A DNA stretch of 64,000 nucleotides from Beroe forskalii (GCA_011033025.1 WFMF01000296.1:158103-222102); one strand, 5' to 3'. Positions 37,746 through 51,033 are shown, counted from the first letter of the stretch. Notes: generated by a model from the letters alone, not told the origin. Program-made: numbers and translations.

Positions 37746-39335
37746 TTCCTACCTGCAAGCTATCCAAACAGTGAAAGCCAAATAGACACAAGCATTTTAG
37801 ACACTACAATAGCTCAATATAGTGACTGGAGTAGTTTTAATCAAAGATCAATAGGGCATATCAATTATTCCTATTTCACAAGGAGTTCCTTAGTCTGAAG
37901 TGGAAAATGCATTGTGTGCAGGGTTCACGAGGAGAAGCTGCGCGTTCAGCAAAGTGTTGACGGAGAGGCAATTATTAATTTGGGTGCAGCAACTTTTTGA
38001 GATTGAGTCTGCTTTTCTATCAGAATTAAGGATCTTAAACTGCCCATGATAACCGCAATAATTTGACACAAATGATAAACTTGGAATAGCCTAAATCCTG
38101 AAACATTGGTGTCCTTCAGCGTCAACAGATGTAACCGAAACAAAAGACAAGAGACGAAAAAAAAGTAAGTAATTAAAAGTAAACCCACACACACATATAC
38201 CCCCTGTAGGTACGTACAATTACAATTAACATGATTCAGTGTCGGACCACCCGCCCATTAATTAACGGGCTAATCGCCTCACGCATGTCACCATTTTATT
38301 GACAGTCCGCAAAAACTCGGTCTATCTTCCAGAACACGTTCATAGGCTGAATTCTTACAACGTTTGTTATATATCTTGGGTCGAGAACGGAAAGTGGACA
38401 TCAAAAAGTGTTGTCATTATCATGGTTTAACATACTAAGTCGATGGAGGGGAACCGTGTGTTTTTCTCGGGCGGATATCGCACTGAATAATGCCCTTATT
38501 GGTACCACCGGACAGAATTATTTAGTGAATTTGGCCCTGTCATCGCTCGAGTAAACGCAGCCGGCCGACCGCGGAGAGGGGAGAGATGTGAGGAGGGAAA
38601 TAAGAGAAAATAGGCGAGGAAATGTCACAAAAACACGATATAAAACCATGTTTATACCTCATAATCTCAATATATTCTGCATATCATTGCTTGTCTGTGG
38701 TCTTATAAGTAAATGAATATATTATATTGGCAGATATATGATAATTCTTAAAATGTTACGAATATTATATATAGTACAAATTTATCAAAATGCGCGACAG
38801 AAACGTGTTTGTGTGGTGATTTCTGAGATTCCCTCGTTGCCACCACGGCCTTTGGTCAGACCTATCAAATTGCAAGTCATCTCCAGTTCAGAGGTTTAAT
38901 ATTATTGGAATAAATTATAACCCGGTAACTAAATTAAGGCAGTAGATTAAAAAGTTACATTTTGATGAGCAGATGTGTGAACTGGACTCAGTTTGGACGA
39001 TTGACACGTGAGATTGAAAGTCAGCACTAGCTAGTGTCAAGTTATAGACTTGATTCGTGTCAAATTGACGCAGCGTTGAACTGTTAAGAAGCAGGCACTA
39101 TGAATGATGATTTCTCCAAGAGCCATGGAAAATGGTGCTCAAACTGGTTGAAAATATGAGAATATGTTGCTCTGTTTCCGTTCAATCTGCATATATAAAC
39201 GTTAAATAATACCTAAAAGCCTAAACTTATAGCGCATAACAAAGCGTGAAAACCCGGTAAAACCGATCCTAACACCAATTAAATGGAGAGGCTACAATCG
39301 GCATTATTCGTTATAGCGTTGCAACGCTCGGAAGA

Positions 39336-39420
39336 TGAAAAGGCACGGCTAAGAAGACGTCACTATCATGCTTCAAAATGGTGTGTTGATAACGAAAAAC
39401 CGTCTTATTTTTTCGACGAG
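39336..39420 (+). mobile_element. F1 element
   Basis: GATGAAAAGGCACGGCTAAG, then GACGTCACTATCATGCTTCA, AAATGGTGTGTTGATAACG and CCGTCTTATTTTTTCGACG. Confidence 0.55.
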
Positions 39421-39565
39421 GTGTTAGCTCAAAATAGTAAAACATATTCATATAGTCTGAATAATATACAGAAACCATCACCATTTATACTAAAATATGG
39501 GGTACGCGGTACGCCCAGCCTGTTTATAACGATCGGGCTCTGAAATAAAAGCAGGGGAGAAGGAT

Positions 39566-39617
39566 TGTGACGTCATTATCATAGCTTAGAATGGGAAATT
39601 GATGACGGTTATTTGGG
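39566..39617 (+). mobile_element. F1 element, partial
   Basis: GTGACGTCATTATCATAGCT, then TAGAATGGGAAATTGATGAC. It lies about 150 bp after another F1 copy. Confidence 0.55.
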
Positions 39618-40028
39618 CCTTTAGAACTGAGGGACATGTGGCACGTATTATATGGAGCACCATATTGAATTGCTACATATTTTAAAATATAAAACCAGGC
39701 GTGTTGGAGGTGGGTATTCTATCAATGCCACCCTTGAAAATATCAAGTTCACAACAACATGTTCACAAGTTCACTACATGTTCAAAAGTTCACTACAACA
39801 TTTCACAAGTTCACAATAGTTCACCCTTGGAAATGACGCCGCAATCAAACGTATGTTCACTTTCTGAGAGTATAAAGTTAAACGGAGGTGCCTAACAATG
39901 TGCTGACTAAGTTTATATAGTTGCTTAGTTGGTAGGTAAACAAGAAAACAATCAAGGCAGCCACTAGAAGACCCAAAGAAGTAAGAACCCTTCAATATTA
40001 TGTTGTTATTTTATTACCCGTACTTTTC

Positions 40029-40054
40029 TGTATATATATATATATATATATATT
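40029..40054 (+). repeat. (TA)n microsatellite
   Basis: About 12 uninterrupted TA units. Confidence 0.9.
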
Positions 40055-42156
40055 TACTATATGGCTCTCTGGTCTATAGGATGGTATTAGTAAAGCCAAT
40101 GTCTCTCTCTTTGGCAAGAATATAGTAATGTCAATTTCTTTAAAGTTTGTTATACTTACAGAACTTCCTGCAACAAGCAAACGTAAAAACACAAACAACG
40201 TGCACCAGTTAGCAAATAGACAATACAGATATACCACTGAAACAGCAAACCCACAAAAACAGCAGCTCTGAGGATACCAGTGCACCAAAAAACATGCCCC
40301 GCGCAAAGCCAAATTATTCAGTAAACCTAAGCATATAAATCATAAAAACACTCCAAAATCCACCAAACATATTCAGATATTTGAACCACCACGCGGTCTA
40401 CAGGACAAACATAACCACGGAAAACCCAGGAGGACTTTTAACTTTGTGTCTTGCCGGTAATGTGATGACATTCAAAGTAAGAAAGTACAGAGGATATCCA
40501 AGGTCATGGGTCACGTAATTCTGGCTATTTCCATGCAGGAATTGCGAAGATTGCCAAGATCATTCGAAAAATCATGAAATTTCATTGATTCTTGGAACAA
40601 ATTTAGCCTTTTCACAGACACGAATATTGTTCAGGGTTCATAAAAAAGATAAAAGATAAAATAGAAAATTTGGGACTTGTGAACAGATTATAAATTATAA
40701 TAAATATATATTTTCGTGCTGCTTTAGATTGTAGCATTTCCGGGTGCTTTGATCCTGCGATTGGTAAGTCTAACCGCTCTCTTGTATAATATAATCCAGC
40801 TTAAAACGCCCAAAAAGTTGGACGATTTGCAACGTATGAGGCTACAACACAAATATGCGTGCATCGGGAGAATTAATATCCCAGAATATTAGAGGTTTTT
40901 GACGCGTTTGTGCGCATGTAATATTATATATATTAGGACTTAAGACATAAACATATTCCAAAATTTAGGGGAATAATCTGGGTTCACGGATTTCTAGGAA
41001 TTTGCAATATTATGATTGAATGAAACATGGGTATTCATTAAAATATCTTCATTCAGAGCAGTAACCAATATGAGCCTAGTTTGAGGTTGCTTGCATATCG
41101 CTTGCATATCGCTGCGATGCTAAATCCTAGAGCGGGGACTATACGGGTTAAACCATGAAACTATTGCACTCGGAGCTACACCTCAGCGCATCCCAAGACA
41201 TGCTCTAATCGTAGATTATATGTTAAAAGTTAATGAATCACGCACAACTTATTAAGGCATATTTGCACGCGCGAAAAATGGATTCAAATTTCATAATCAC
41301 CGATTCGGCGATTCTGGGTATAACCCAAAAAATGGTGCTCATAAAGATGAAAACAAATCATGAAAGGGAAAAACTTGAAAAAGTGTGATCAAACAAACGG
41401 GCATCAAAATAAGTTTCTTCCTGCTACCTCAAAAATATTACCTCATGTTATATTGCCGGCCAAGTCTCAGAATATCGTAAAGAATGCGCGCGAACCCGTA
41501 CAATATTATAACATTGCAGTAAACATCTAAAGTTTTAACTCTAAGTTTAAGTCTATGATAATAGTGATAGAAAGTAGATCCTTCTTTCCATGCTACGACC
41601 ATGTGCAACAGTATGTAGTTAAACTTGTTTGTATAAAATTACTATGAGATAATTTTGTCGCTAAACTGTCAGTATCAAGATGTGTTACCATCTTTCTACT
41701 TATGTTGTAGTTTATATAGTCAACAAGTTGTGGATGAAACAACATCTACTCCTCCTTTCGTCGAGAGAGAATAAGTTCTCTCTAAAAACTTCTAAGAGTT
41801 GTGTTCGAGTACTGATGGAATGGTGTTAGAAAGACAGAATGTTTGAGCCTGTGAATTGCGTGATACGTGCACGAATTGGACGAACCAAGAATTATTTTAG
41901 TTTTGTAACCGATTACATCATAATCTCAACTCGTTGATGATATTACCTTACAATATGTTTTCATAAGGAAAGAAATTTGGGGATTTTTCGTAAAAATCGC
42001 AATATTTTCGCGCCCCCATTGAACTTCAATATGACGTCATCATCATATGTTTACATGACGTGCAATATATTGAATAAAATCAATTAATTTTCGTTCCCCA
42101 AAAATTGCGATCCCCACAAGCTTAGAAATTTTTCCCGCATGAATATGTGGCCAGAT

Positions 42157-42240
42157 GATGATTGATGATCTTGCAATCGCGCCGATCGCGATCAGCGCTG
42201 ATCAGTGCTGATCTGCCCGATTGTAAGGTCATCAATCACC
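42157..42240. repeat. 84-bp imperfect palindrome with GATC-rich core
   Basis: Outer arms GATGATTGATGATCTTGCAA and its near-inverse (TTGTAAGGTCATCAATCACC) enclose a core of overlapping small palindromes (CGATCGCGATCAGCGCTGAT). It can form a long hairpin. Function unknown. Confidence 0.6.
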
Positions 42241-42400
42241 ATGTGCCAATATGTCTAGTATCAAGCTGTATTTCAAGAATAGGTAATAGGTATAGCGGTG
42301 CTCGTATTGTTACTATAGTTACCACTCTAAAACCAGCTGCGTTACGCGAAACGATCGGAAATGATAATAAGCTTGCGCTCCGGTCTGTTTAGTTTCATTA

Positions 42401-42449
42401 AAATTTCGTCAATCTTTTAATCAAATTGATTGAAAGATTGACGGAATTT
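42401..42449. repeat. 24-bp-arm hairpin
   Basis: AAATTTCGTCAATCTTTTAA continues with TCAA and is mirrored by TTGATTGAAAGATTGACGG plus AATTT, with two mismatches and a one-base centre. It lies about 160 bp after the 84-bp palindrome. The shape resembles a bacterial terminator, but there is no gene next to it and no T-run. Confidence 0.55.
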
Positions 42450-42889
42450 CGCCTGAAGGCGTCAAGGAATTTATCGAACTGTAAGCAGTTACCGATAAGC
42501 TATGATAAAATAAATAGGTACTTATACCTTTCTTTCTGAGTAACAGTGATTATACACCATGATGAATGATATGCCAATAACTTGGCGGTTATCAATAAAT
42601 CAGCAAGTCTGTCTTACAGCTAATCCAACAACGCGTTTTAATAGTCAGGAATAGGGTAGTAGCTCTTAACAAGACAGTCTTATTGCCGCGCACCAGAAAC
42701 TATAGGTGTGTACAACGTACTCACTTTAAGATATGATTTAAATGACTCATTAACTCTCCACCTTGATCTATGATAATGACGTCATTTCATTTCAACCGTA
42801 TCCTAAAAACGGGTTGTTCCTGAGTGATAGAAAAGCGTACCATCACCGTACCTAAACTTTGTATCTGCCCATAGCACTAGCAAACACGC

Positions 42890-43005
42890 CTATTACTGCA
42901 ACCATGAACCATTAAACTATGTGCCAAAGTACCATTAACAAAACGCGCCTTGGCCTTATAGCAATCATGAACATTAAACTATGTGCTTGCGGTACCAGTA
43001 AAGGA
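42890..43005 (+). repeat. ~62-bp tandem duplication
   Basis: GCAACCATGAACCATTAAAC plus TATGTGCC...GTACCATTAA recurs as GCAATCATGAACATTAAACT plus ATGTGC...GTACCAGTAA. Confidence 0.65.
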
Positions 43006-43393
43006 CTGATACAAACTGAATTAATGTAGAATCATGATAATAACACATTGGATTTGTTGAAAGGTGTCCAATCAGTGAGAAGTTAAGTGGACTCCACAAA
43101 GAATGCGACAACAAAAAGCCCTCGAGTACGGGCAAAGGTTAACGAAAAAGCCCGAACATTCTAAAAATATATTTTCAAAATGTTTATCATGAATCGAGTT
43201 GAATCAGAATGATCAAGTGATCACAGATCATGCGAAACTTATCTCTGGACCATCATTGAAGAAACAGTCAACACTCAACAGAACGCGAGTTTGAAAGAGA
43301 GTTGGGCTGTTCAGAAGAACCGTTTTCACAAAATGGAAACACTAGCGAAAGTCAGAGCGAACTGCATACGACGAAGTACAACAAGTCATACGA

Positions 43394-43465
43394 TGAAATT
43401 AGGCGGTTAATAGTGACTCAATTATAATGGTTTCAAAATAATCGCGTAATGACGAAAAAACAACC
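43394..43465 (+). mobile_element. F1 element, left end preserved
   Basis: GAAATTAGGCGGTTAATAGT, then ATTATAATGGTTTCAAAAT and GCGTAATGACGAAAAAAC. Confidence 0.5.
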
Positions 43466-43956
43466 CTCTCTCCCAATTATGTGTAGTCGAGAAAGTAAGA
43501 AAGTATAACATGTATTGTAATTTAACTGAAGCGTGGATGAATGATGATTAAATTTCACGAATAACTCAACAGGAAAGTGTGTAGTTAGCACGGGATGACG
43601 CTACGGAATGTTCCGACGTTGATCATGTTTAGCGTAGGAGTTCTGTAGCCAAACGAAGTCACGTTAAAACACTTCCATAAAATGGAAAATATTCGGAAAT
43701 ATTATATTCAGGATATTTTATTAGCGTTTTTAGGAGATATGCATGAAAGCATCTTAGAACTACAAGTGTTTTATGTTAGGCTTATCAACGTTCTAAAGTT
43801 CGTCTTTCGAGTGATAGAACGAGAGGCATGGCGTATCATTGCACAAATAATAGGAAGAATTGAAATCCTTTCGGCTCTTCACGGCCCCTGTAAATGGAGA
43901 TCTGTTTATTTCTATCTGCAGCTTCAAAATGGCACCATCTATATTGAAATGATTCA

Positions 43957-46900
43957 TTCTTTCTGAGGCAACCAAGATCCGAAATCGAAAAACTTTGGCT
44001 GATTGAGCTGAAAATTTGCACGCCATCCATGGACGACCTAAGAAAGACATACCATACTTCAGAATCCCGAAATCAGCCATTTTCTGTCTGTTATGGGGGC
44101 TACAAATCGCGTTTTTGGGCTTAAAAACTATCTTTCTTCGCCCCTTATTGGGCGTAGATGTCTCATGGGTGGTCAAATAGAAGTGTATCTGGTCATAAAT
44201 TATGCACCTGAAACCACTGAACCAATGATATTCGCCAGTTTTCCTTTGTTTTCCTGTAAAATCCAAAAAACCCTATTTTTACATCTCAAAACAGTTATCG
44301 AGGCGTGTCTTCATTTCTGAGGCACCCAAGATCCGAAATCAGAAAAAGCATTGGCCGATTGAGCTGAAAATTTGCACGCCATCCATGGACGACCTAAGAA
44401 AGACATATCATACTTCAGAATCCCGAAATCAGCCATTTTCTGTCTGTTATGGGGGTTAAAATCGCTTTTTTGGGCTTAAAAACTGCCTTTTTCGCCATTT
44501 ATTGGGCGTAGATGTCTCATGGGTGGTCAAATAGAAGTTTATCTGGTCATAAATCATGCGCCTGAAACCACTGAACCAATGATATTCGCCAGTTTTCCTT
44601 TGTTTTCCTGTAAAATCCAAAAACCCTATTTTACCTCTCAAAACAGTGATCCAGGACGTTCTTCATTTCTGAGGCACCCAAGATCCGAAATCGAAAAGCT
44701 TTGGCCGATTGAGCTGAAAATTTGCACGCCATCCATGGATGACCTAAGAAAGACATAGCATACTTCAAAATCCCGAAATCAGCCATTTTCTGTCTGTTAT
44801 GGGGGTTAAAATCGCGTTTTCGGCTTAAAACTGCCTTTTTTCGCCATTTATTGGGCGTAGATGTCTCATGGGTGGTCAAATAGAAGTGTATCTGGACATA
44901 AATTATGCGCCTGAAACCACTGAACCAATGATATTCGCCAGTTTTCTTTTGTTTTCCTGTAAAATCCAAAAAACCCTATTTGTACCTCTCAAAACAGTGA
45001 TCCAGGACGTTCTTCATTTCTGAGGCACCCAAGATCCGAAATCGAAAAACTTTGGCCGATTGAGCTGAAAATTTGCACGCCATCCTTGGACGACCTAAGA
45101 AAGACATACCATACTTCAGAATCCCGAAATCAGCCATTTTCTGTCTGTTATGGGGGGTTAAAATCGCGTTTTTCGGCTTAAAAACTGCCTTTTTTCGCCC
45201 CTTATTGGCGTAGACGTCTCATGGGTGGTCAAATAGAAGTGTATCTGGTCATAAATTATGCGCCTGAAACCACTGAACCAATGATATTCGCCAGTTTTCC
45301 TTTGTTTTCCTGTAAAGTCCAAAAAACCCTATTTTTACCTCTCAAAACAGTGATCCAGGACGTTCTTCATTTCTGAGGCACCCAAGATCCGAAATCGAAA
45401 AGCTTTGGCCAGTTGAGCTGAAAATTTGCACGCCATCCATGGATGACCTAAGAAAGACATACCATACTTCAGAATCCCGAAATCAGCCATTTTCTGTCTG
45501 TTATGGGGGGTTAAAATCGCGTTTTGGGCTTAAAAACTGCCTTTTTTCGCCATTTATTGGGCGTAGATGTCTCATGGGTGGTCAAATAGAAGTGTATCTG
45601 GACATAAATTATGCGCCTGAATCCACTGAACCAATGATATTCGCCAGTTTTCTTTTGTTTTCCTGTAAAATACAAAAAACCCTATTTTTACCTCTCAAAA
45701 CAGTGATCCAGGACGTTCTTCATTTCTGAGGCACCCAAGATCCGAAATCGAAAAGCTTTGGCCAGTTGAGACTTGAGCTGAAAATTTGCACGCCATCCAT
45801 GGATGACCTAAGAAAGACATACCATACTTCAAAATCCCGAAATCAGCCATTTTCTGTCTGTTATGGGGGGTTAAAATCGCGTTTTCGGCTTAAAACTGCC
45901 TTTTTCGCCCCTTATTGGGCGTAGATGTCTCATGGGTGGTCGAATAGAAGTGTATCTGGTCATAAATTATGCGCCTGAAACCACTGAACCAATGATATTC
46001 GCCAGTTTTCCTTTGTTTTCCTGTAAAATCCAAAAAACCCTATTTTACCTCTCAAAACAGTGATCCAGGACGTTCTTCATTTCTGAGGCACCCAAGATCC
46101 GAAATCGAAAAACTTTGGCCGATTGAGCTGAAAATTTGCACGCCATCCATGGACGACCTAAGAAGGACATACCATACTTCAGAATCCCGAAATCAGCCAT
46201 TTTCTGTCTGTTATGGGGGTTAAAATCGCGTTTTTGGGCTTAAAACTGCCTTTTTCGCCATTTATTGGGCGTAGATGTCTCATGGGTGGTCAAATAGAAG
46301 TGTATCTGGTCATAAATTATGCGCCTGAAACCACTGAACCAATGATATTCGCCAGTTTTCCTTTGTTTTCCTGTAAAAATCCAAAAAACCCTATTTTTAC
46401 CTCTCAAAACAGTGATCCAGGACGTTCTTCATTTCTGAGGCACCCAAGATCCGAAATCGAAAACTTTGGCCGATTGAGGCTGAAAATTTGCACGCCATCC
46501 ATGGATGACCTAAGAAAGACATACCATACTTCAGAATCCCGAAATCAGCCATTTTCTGTCTGTTATGGGGGTTAAAATCGCGTTTTGGGCTTAAAACTGC
46601 CTTTTTCGCCCCTTATTGGGCGTAGATGTCTCATGGGTGGTCAAATAGAAGTGTATCTGGTCATAAATTATGCGCCTGAAACCACTGAACCAATGATATT
46701 CGCCAGTTTTCCTTTGTTTTCCTGTAAAATCAAAAAAAACCCTATTTTACCTCTCAAAACAGTGATCCAGGACGTTCTTCATTTCTGAGGCACCCAAGAT
46801 CCGAAATCGAAAAACTTTGGCCGATTGAGCTGAAAATTTGCACGCCATCCATGGACGACCTAAGAAAGACATACCATACTTCAGAATCCCAAAATCAGCC

Positions 46901-48797
46901 ATTTTCTGTCTGTTATGGGGGTTAAAATCGCGTTTTTGGGCTTAAAAACTGCCTTTTTCGCCCCCATTTATTGGGCGTAGATGTCTCATGGGTGGTCAAA
47001 TAGAAATGTATCTGGTCATAAATTATGCGCCTGAAACCACTGAACCAATGATATTCGCCAGTTTTCCTTTGTTTTCCTGTAAAATCCAAAAAACCCTATT
47101 TTTACCTCTCAAAACAGTGATCCAGGACGTTCTTCATTTCTGAGGCACCCAAGATCCGAAATCGAAAAGCTTTGGCCGATTGAGCTGAAAATTTGCACGC
47201 CATCCATGGACGACCTAAGAAGGACATACCATACTTCAGAATCCCGAAATCAGCCATTTTCTGTCTGTTATGGGGGGTTAAAATCGCGTTTTTCGGCTTA
47301 AAAACTGCCTTTTTTCGCCTCTTATTGGGCGTAGATGTCTCATGGGTGGTCAAATAGAAGTGTATCTGGTCATAAATTATGCGCCTGAAACCACTGAATC
47401 AATGATATTCGCCAGTTTTCTTTTGTTTTCCTGTAAAATCCAAAAACCCTATTTTTACCTCTCAAACAGTGATCCAGGACGTTCTTCATTTCTGAGGCAC
47501 CCAAGATCCGAAATCGAAAAGCTTTGGCCAGTTGAGCTGAAAATTTGCACGCCATCCATGGATGACCTAAGAAAGACATACCATACTTCAGAATCCCGAA
47601 ATCAGCCATTTTCTGTCTGTTATGGGGGTTAAAATCGCGTTTTCGGCTTAAAAACTGCCTTTTTCGCCCCTTATTGGCGTAGATGTCTCATGGGTGGTCA
47701 AATAGAAGTGTATCTGGTCATAAATTATGCGCCTGAAACCACTGAACCAATGATATTCGCCAGTTTTCCTTTTGTTTTCCTGTAAAATCCAAAAAACCCT
47801 ATTTTTACCTCTCAAAACAGTGATCCAGGACGTTCTTCATTTCTGAGGCACCCAAGATCCGAAATCGAAAAGCTTTGGCCGATTGAGCTGAAAATTTGCA
47901 CGCCATCCATGGATGACCTAAGAAAGACATACCATACTTCAGAATCCCGAAATCAGCCATTTTCTGTCTGTTATGGGGGGTTAAAATTGCGTTTTTGGGC
48001 TTTAAAACTGCCTTTTTTCGCCCCTTACTGGGCGTAGATGTCTCATGGGTGGTCAAATAGAAGTGTATCTGGTCATAAATTATGCGCCTGAAACCACTGA
48101 ACCAATGATATTCGCCAGTTTTCCTTTGTTTTCCTGTAAAATCAAAAAAACCCTATTTTTACCTCTCAAAACAGTGATCCATGCGTGTCTTCATTTCTGA
48201 GGCACCCAAGATCCGAAATCGAAAAGCTTTGGCCGATTGAGCTGAAAATTTGCATGCCATCCATGGACGACCTAAGAAAGACATGTCATACTTCGGAATC
48301 CCGAAATCAGCCATTTTCTGTCTGTTATGGGGGGGGGGGTTAAAATCGCGGTTTTGGGCTTAAAAACTGCATTTTTTCGCCCCTTATTGGGCGTAGATGT
48401 CTCATGGGTGGTCAAATAGAAGTGTATCTGGTCATAAATTATGCGCCTGAAACCACTGAACCAATGATATTCGCCAGTTTTCCTTTGTTTTCCTGCAAAA
48501 TCCAAAAAACCCTATTTTACCTCTCAAAACAGTGATCCATGCGTGTCTTCATTTCTGAGGCACCCAAGATCCGAAATCGAAAAGCTTTGGCCGATTGAGC
48601 TGAAAATTTGCACGCCATCCATGGACGACCTAAGAAAGACATACCATACTTCAGAATCCCGAAATCAGCCATTTTCTGTCTGTTATGGGGGGTTGAAATC
48701 GCGTTTTTGGGCTTAAAACTGCCTTTTTTCGCCCCTTATTGGGCGTAGATGTCTCATGGGTTGTCAAATAGAAGTGTATCTGGTCTTCATTTCTGAC
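43957..48797 (+). repeat. Satellite array, about 14 units of ~352 bp
   Basis: The marker TTTGCACGCCATCCATGG recurs at 44015, 44371, 44721, 45072, 45425, 45785, 46135, 46487, 46837, 47192, 47544, 47895, 48249 and 48607 (one copy has TTTGCATGCC, one CATCCTTGG). Spacings run from 350 to 360 bp. Units are about 90-95% alike by eye and differ mostly by single bases and by indels in G, A and C runs. Each unit carries short open frames (plus: GGQIEVYLVINYAPETTEP; minus: MADFGILKYGMSFLG), but the run-length indels shift them between units, so I read it as non-coding satellite. The first unit starts in mid-sequence at about 43957 and the last breaks off after GTGTATCTGGT at about 48784. Confidence 0.95.
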
Positions 48798-49572
48798 TTT
48801 CATTTATGGAATTATCCCAAAAAAACTTCATTCATCCATAAAATCCGCACCCGCATTAAATACGCATCCGCAGTTATTTTATCGCACTCAATTATCATAA
48901 TATCTCAGGGTCCCAACTTTCATGAACATGTCAACAACAATTAAAACGAACGTGGGGATCAAAAATATGAAGATCACCTAGAGTATCACATTTACAAAGT
49001 AGCGTCGAAAAAGTAGCGTGATATAAAATGAAATATCGAAATTCTAGACAACTGTAGAATCTAAGTTCAAAATGTATAGATTCTAAGAACATTGGAAAAA
49101 CTCATGTGAACTATCATGAAATAAAAATAGTGCATTTGACATTGTAGTACATTCATATACCAGTATGTTTACAACCAAATGAAGAGGTATTATTTTGATT
49201 TGTTAGATTAAACCAGAACAACAAACTCTAAATAAAAGGACTTTTCCATCACGGAAAAAGCACAACCATCGCCTTAAACAATGACCAGCTACAATATATT
49301 GATTTAACAAAAAGACTGATTCGGGTGCTGACAAGAGGCGACAGACAGGTCGCAAGGACAAATCTTATTTAAGACACGGGAAGCATGGAATGGCGAACAT
49401 AACATGGGGTGGGAAATAAGTAATTTACTGAGATACTTTGTGGCGAACAAAGTATATAAAAATCAACAAAAGAACTCGAAGAATGCCGCATTTCATCCTG
49501 CCGATATTTCTGTATTTACTTGACATTTCTATAGCAGCTCACTCACACCGCTCGTGAACCTTATACTTGGCA

Positions 49573-49642
49573 GAACCCGTGAAATCCAGGAACCAGTTAA
49601 ATCCGGGAATCAGTGAAATCTGGGAATTTCAATAAGTCTGGA
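49573..49642 (+). repeat. 17-18-bp tandem repeat, four units
   Basis: GAACCCGTGAAATCCAG, GAACCAGTTAAATCCGG, GAATCAGTGAAATCTGG and GAATTTCAATAAGTCTGG, in succession. Confidence 0.75.
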
Positions 49643-50598
49643 AAAAGTTTTGGGACATTCATACCAATGAGTCCGTATATATTCTTGAATTAATTCCTGG
49701 TACGAAATCGTCCACTTGTAATTCTAAAAGCAACAACGGTTGATTTCGATATAATTTCCCCCAACCTGTTTTTCTTTTCTTTTTGTGACACTTAAGTATA
49801 CCACAATAACATTTAAAAAAATATATTTGACTTCATTCCAATTTATTTCGGAACGCATAAATTTTCAAATTTCAGAAAAAAGTTTTATCCTATTTCAGAA
49901 AAACTTTTTATCGAAAGGAGGGTGAGGTGCGACGTACGCTGCAGGAGAAATAAACGTTGTTAAAAAGTCAGGACCTAGACACCTAATATATAATGCCAGT
50001 CTGCCTATTGCAGGAGCATACATTTCATACATCTCCCTCGCTCAGGGGCGTTTCAACTTCATCTAAACACCATTTTAAACCATAATAATGACGCCATTTT
50101 TCAGTATCTACAATTTCTTCCCGGTTTATGGTATATAAACTTGGGGCACATTAGTTTATTGGGTGTTGTTAAGTTCAAATTTGCATATTATGTTTATGAT
50201 GTGATATCTAGGTATGTGTACGGCATAACCCTAGATATATAGATATATAACCTATAAAATAACCCTAGATATATATAACTCAATATAACTACTACTAGGG
50301 TTATAATATAAGCTCTCTCTCTCTCGTAATATAGTTGTGAATTGGTATGTGGATTGGGGGGGATGTATGCTGCGTATGGTGCATGTATGTTGGATATCTC
50401 TAGGGGGATATTATGGCGCACATACATGCATCCAAAGAGCACAATGCACTCACATACGCACGAATATGTTAGCTTTATATCTCCTTTACATCCAATACAA
50501 TGGTCAATTAACGCTGCTGCATCACTCGAGGACACTCGACTTACCTATAGATAAGCACAGTATTGGGATAAAAATTCATCATTACTGACACTTAGAAT

Positions 50599-50817
50599 TT
50601 GAGGCTCCAAAATGGTGGAACTTTGGAAAAACCAAGGCAGTCCCTAGACCATTACTGCAAGAGACTCTCAGGTCAGTCTTCTGGTGAAGAGAATAGCTGT
50701 TCCTCAGGAGTTGAACCAAAAATCAATGATGATGAAGGAAGCCTAAGTTTCCTAACATCCAAACAAAGAAAAAAGGCGCGGTCTTTCCTCCCTTGTGATG
50801 TTATATTTGCCCCATAA
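50599..50817 (+). CDS. Doubtful terminal-exon-like open frame
   Basis: A 72-codon frame, polar and charged (LQNGGTLEKPRQSLDHYCKR...SKQRKKARSF), ends in TAA and follows a possible acceptor ACACTTAG. The composition is more protein-like than most chance frames here. It lies on the opposite strand to, and just beyond, the microexon gene. There is no start codon in good context and no partner exon. It may be chance. Confidence 0.2.
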   Translation: MRLQNGGTLEKPRQSLDHYCKRLSGQSSGEENSCSSGVEPKINDDEGSLSFLTSKQRKKARSFLPCDVIFAP

Positions 50818-50922
50818 AGCCAATCTTTATTCCCCGCAGTACAACCTTCCCCCTACATCTAGATTCATCATTTGAACAAATCAGATTTAAAATAAAATAC
50901 TAAGATTTAAATAACGACTCAC

Positions 50923-51033
50923 TTTTCCATCCCACATCCCGTTCTCCTGCACATGTTGTAAGTTCCGCTGTACAGCTCCAGAACTGTCGTGATGCACTGA
51001 ACTCTCATCGTCATCGTCAGATTCAATGTGCAG
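50923..51033 (-). other. Exon C: 37-codon exon whose first 12 codons match the microexons
   Basis: 111 nt between acceptor TTTCAG and donor AAA|GTGAGT, phase 0 at both ends. Its start LHIESDDDDESS is the same unit as the microexons. Just upstream (51067-51034) a 34-bp partial duplicate of the exon start plus its acceptor is present. Using that acceptor would shift the frame and hit a stop, so 51033 is the productive start. Confidence 0.5.

Larger units (their letters stand above)
35350..43390. other. Intergenic, no gene seen
   Basis: Upstream of the GC-rich exon and continuing to the satellite. Holds F1 copies (38409, 38610, 39336, 39566, 42740), the 37.3-37.7 kb decayed repeats, a TA microsatellite and two hairpins at 42.2-42.4 kb. 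No convincing coding exon. Confidence 0.5.

Noticed and set aside
43793-44266. 157-codon minus-strand frame at the satellite left edge
   Set aside because: Runs from the first satellite unit into unique flank; the satellite part has no coding constraint, so the frame is accidental.
44266-48505. Recurrent open frames in the satellite (GGQIEVYLVINYAPE; MADFGILKYGMSFLG)
   Set aside because: Unit length is not a constant multiple of three, and indels in G, A and C runs shift the frame between units. There is no start or stop regularity, so this is not a repeat-protein gene.
50194-50535. 113-codon minus-strand frame starting MSSSDAAALIDHCIGCKGD
   Set aside because: The later half translates ATATATAG-rich repeats into Tyr/Ile runs. 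No splice partner in phase with the microexon gene was found.
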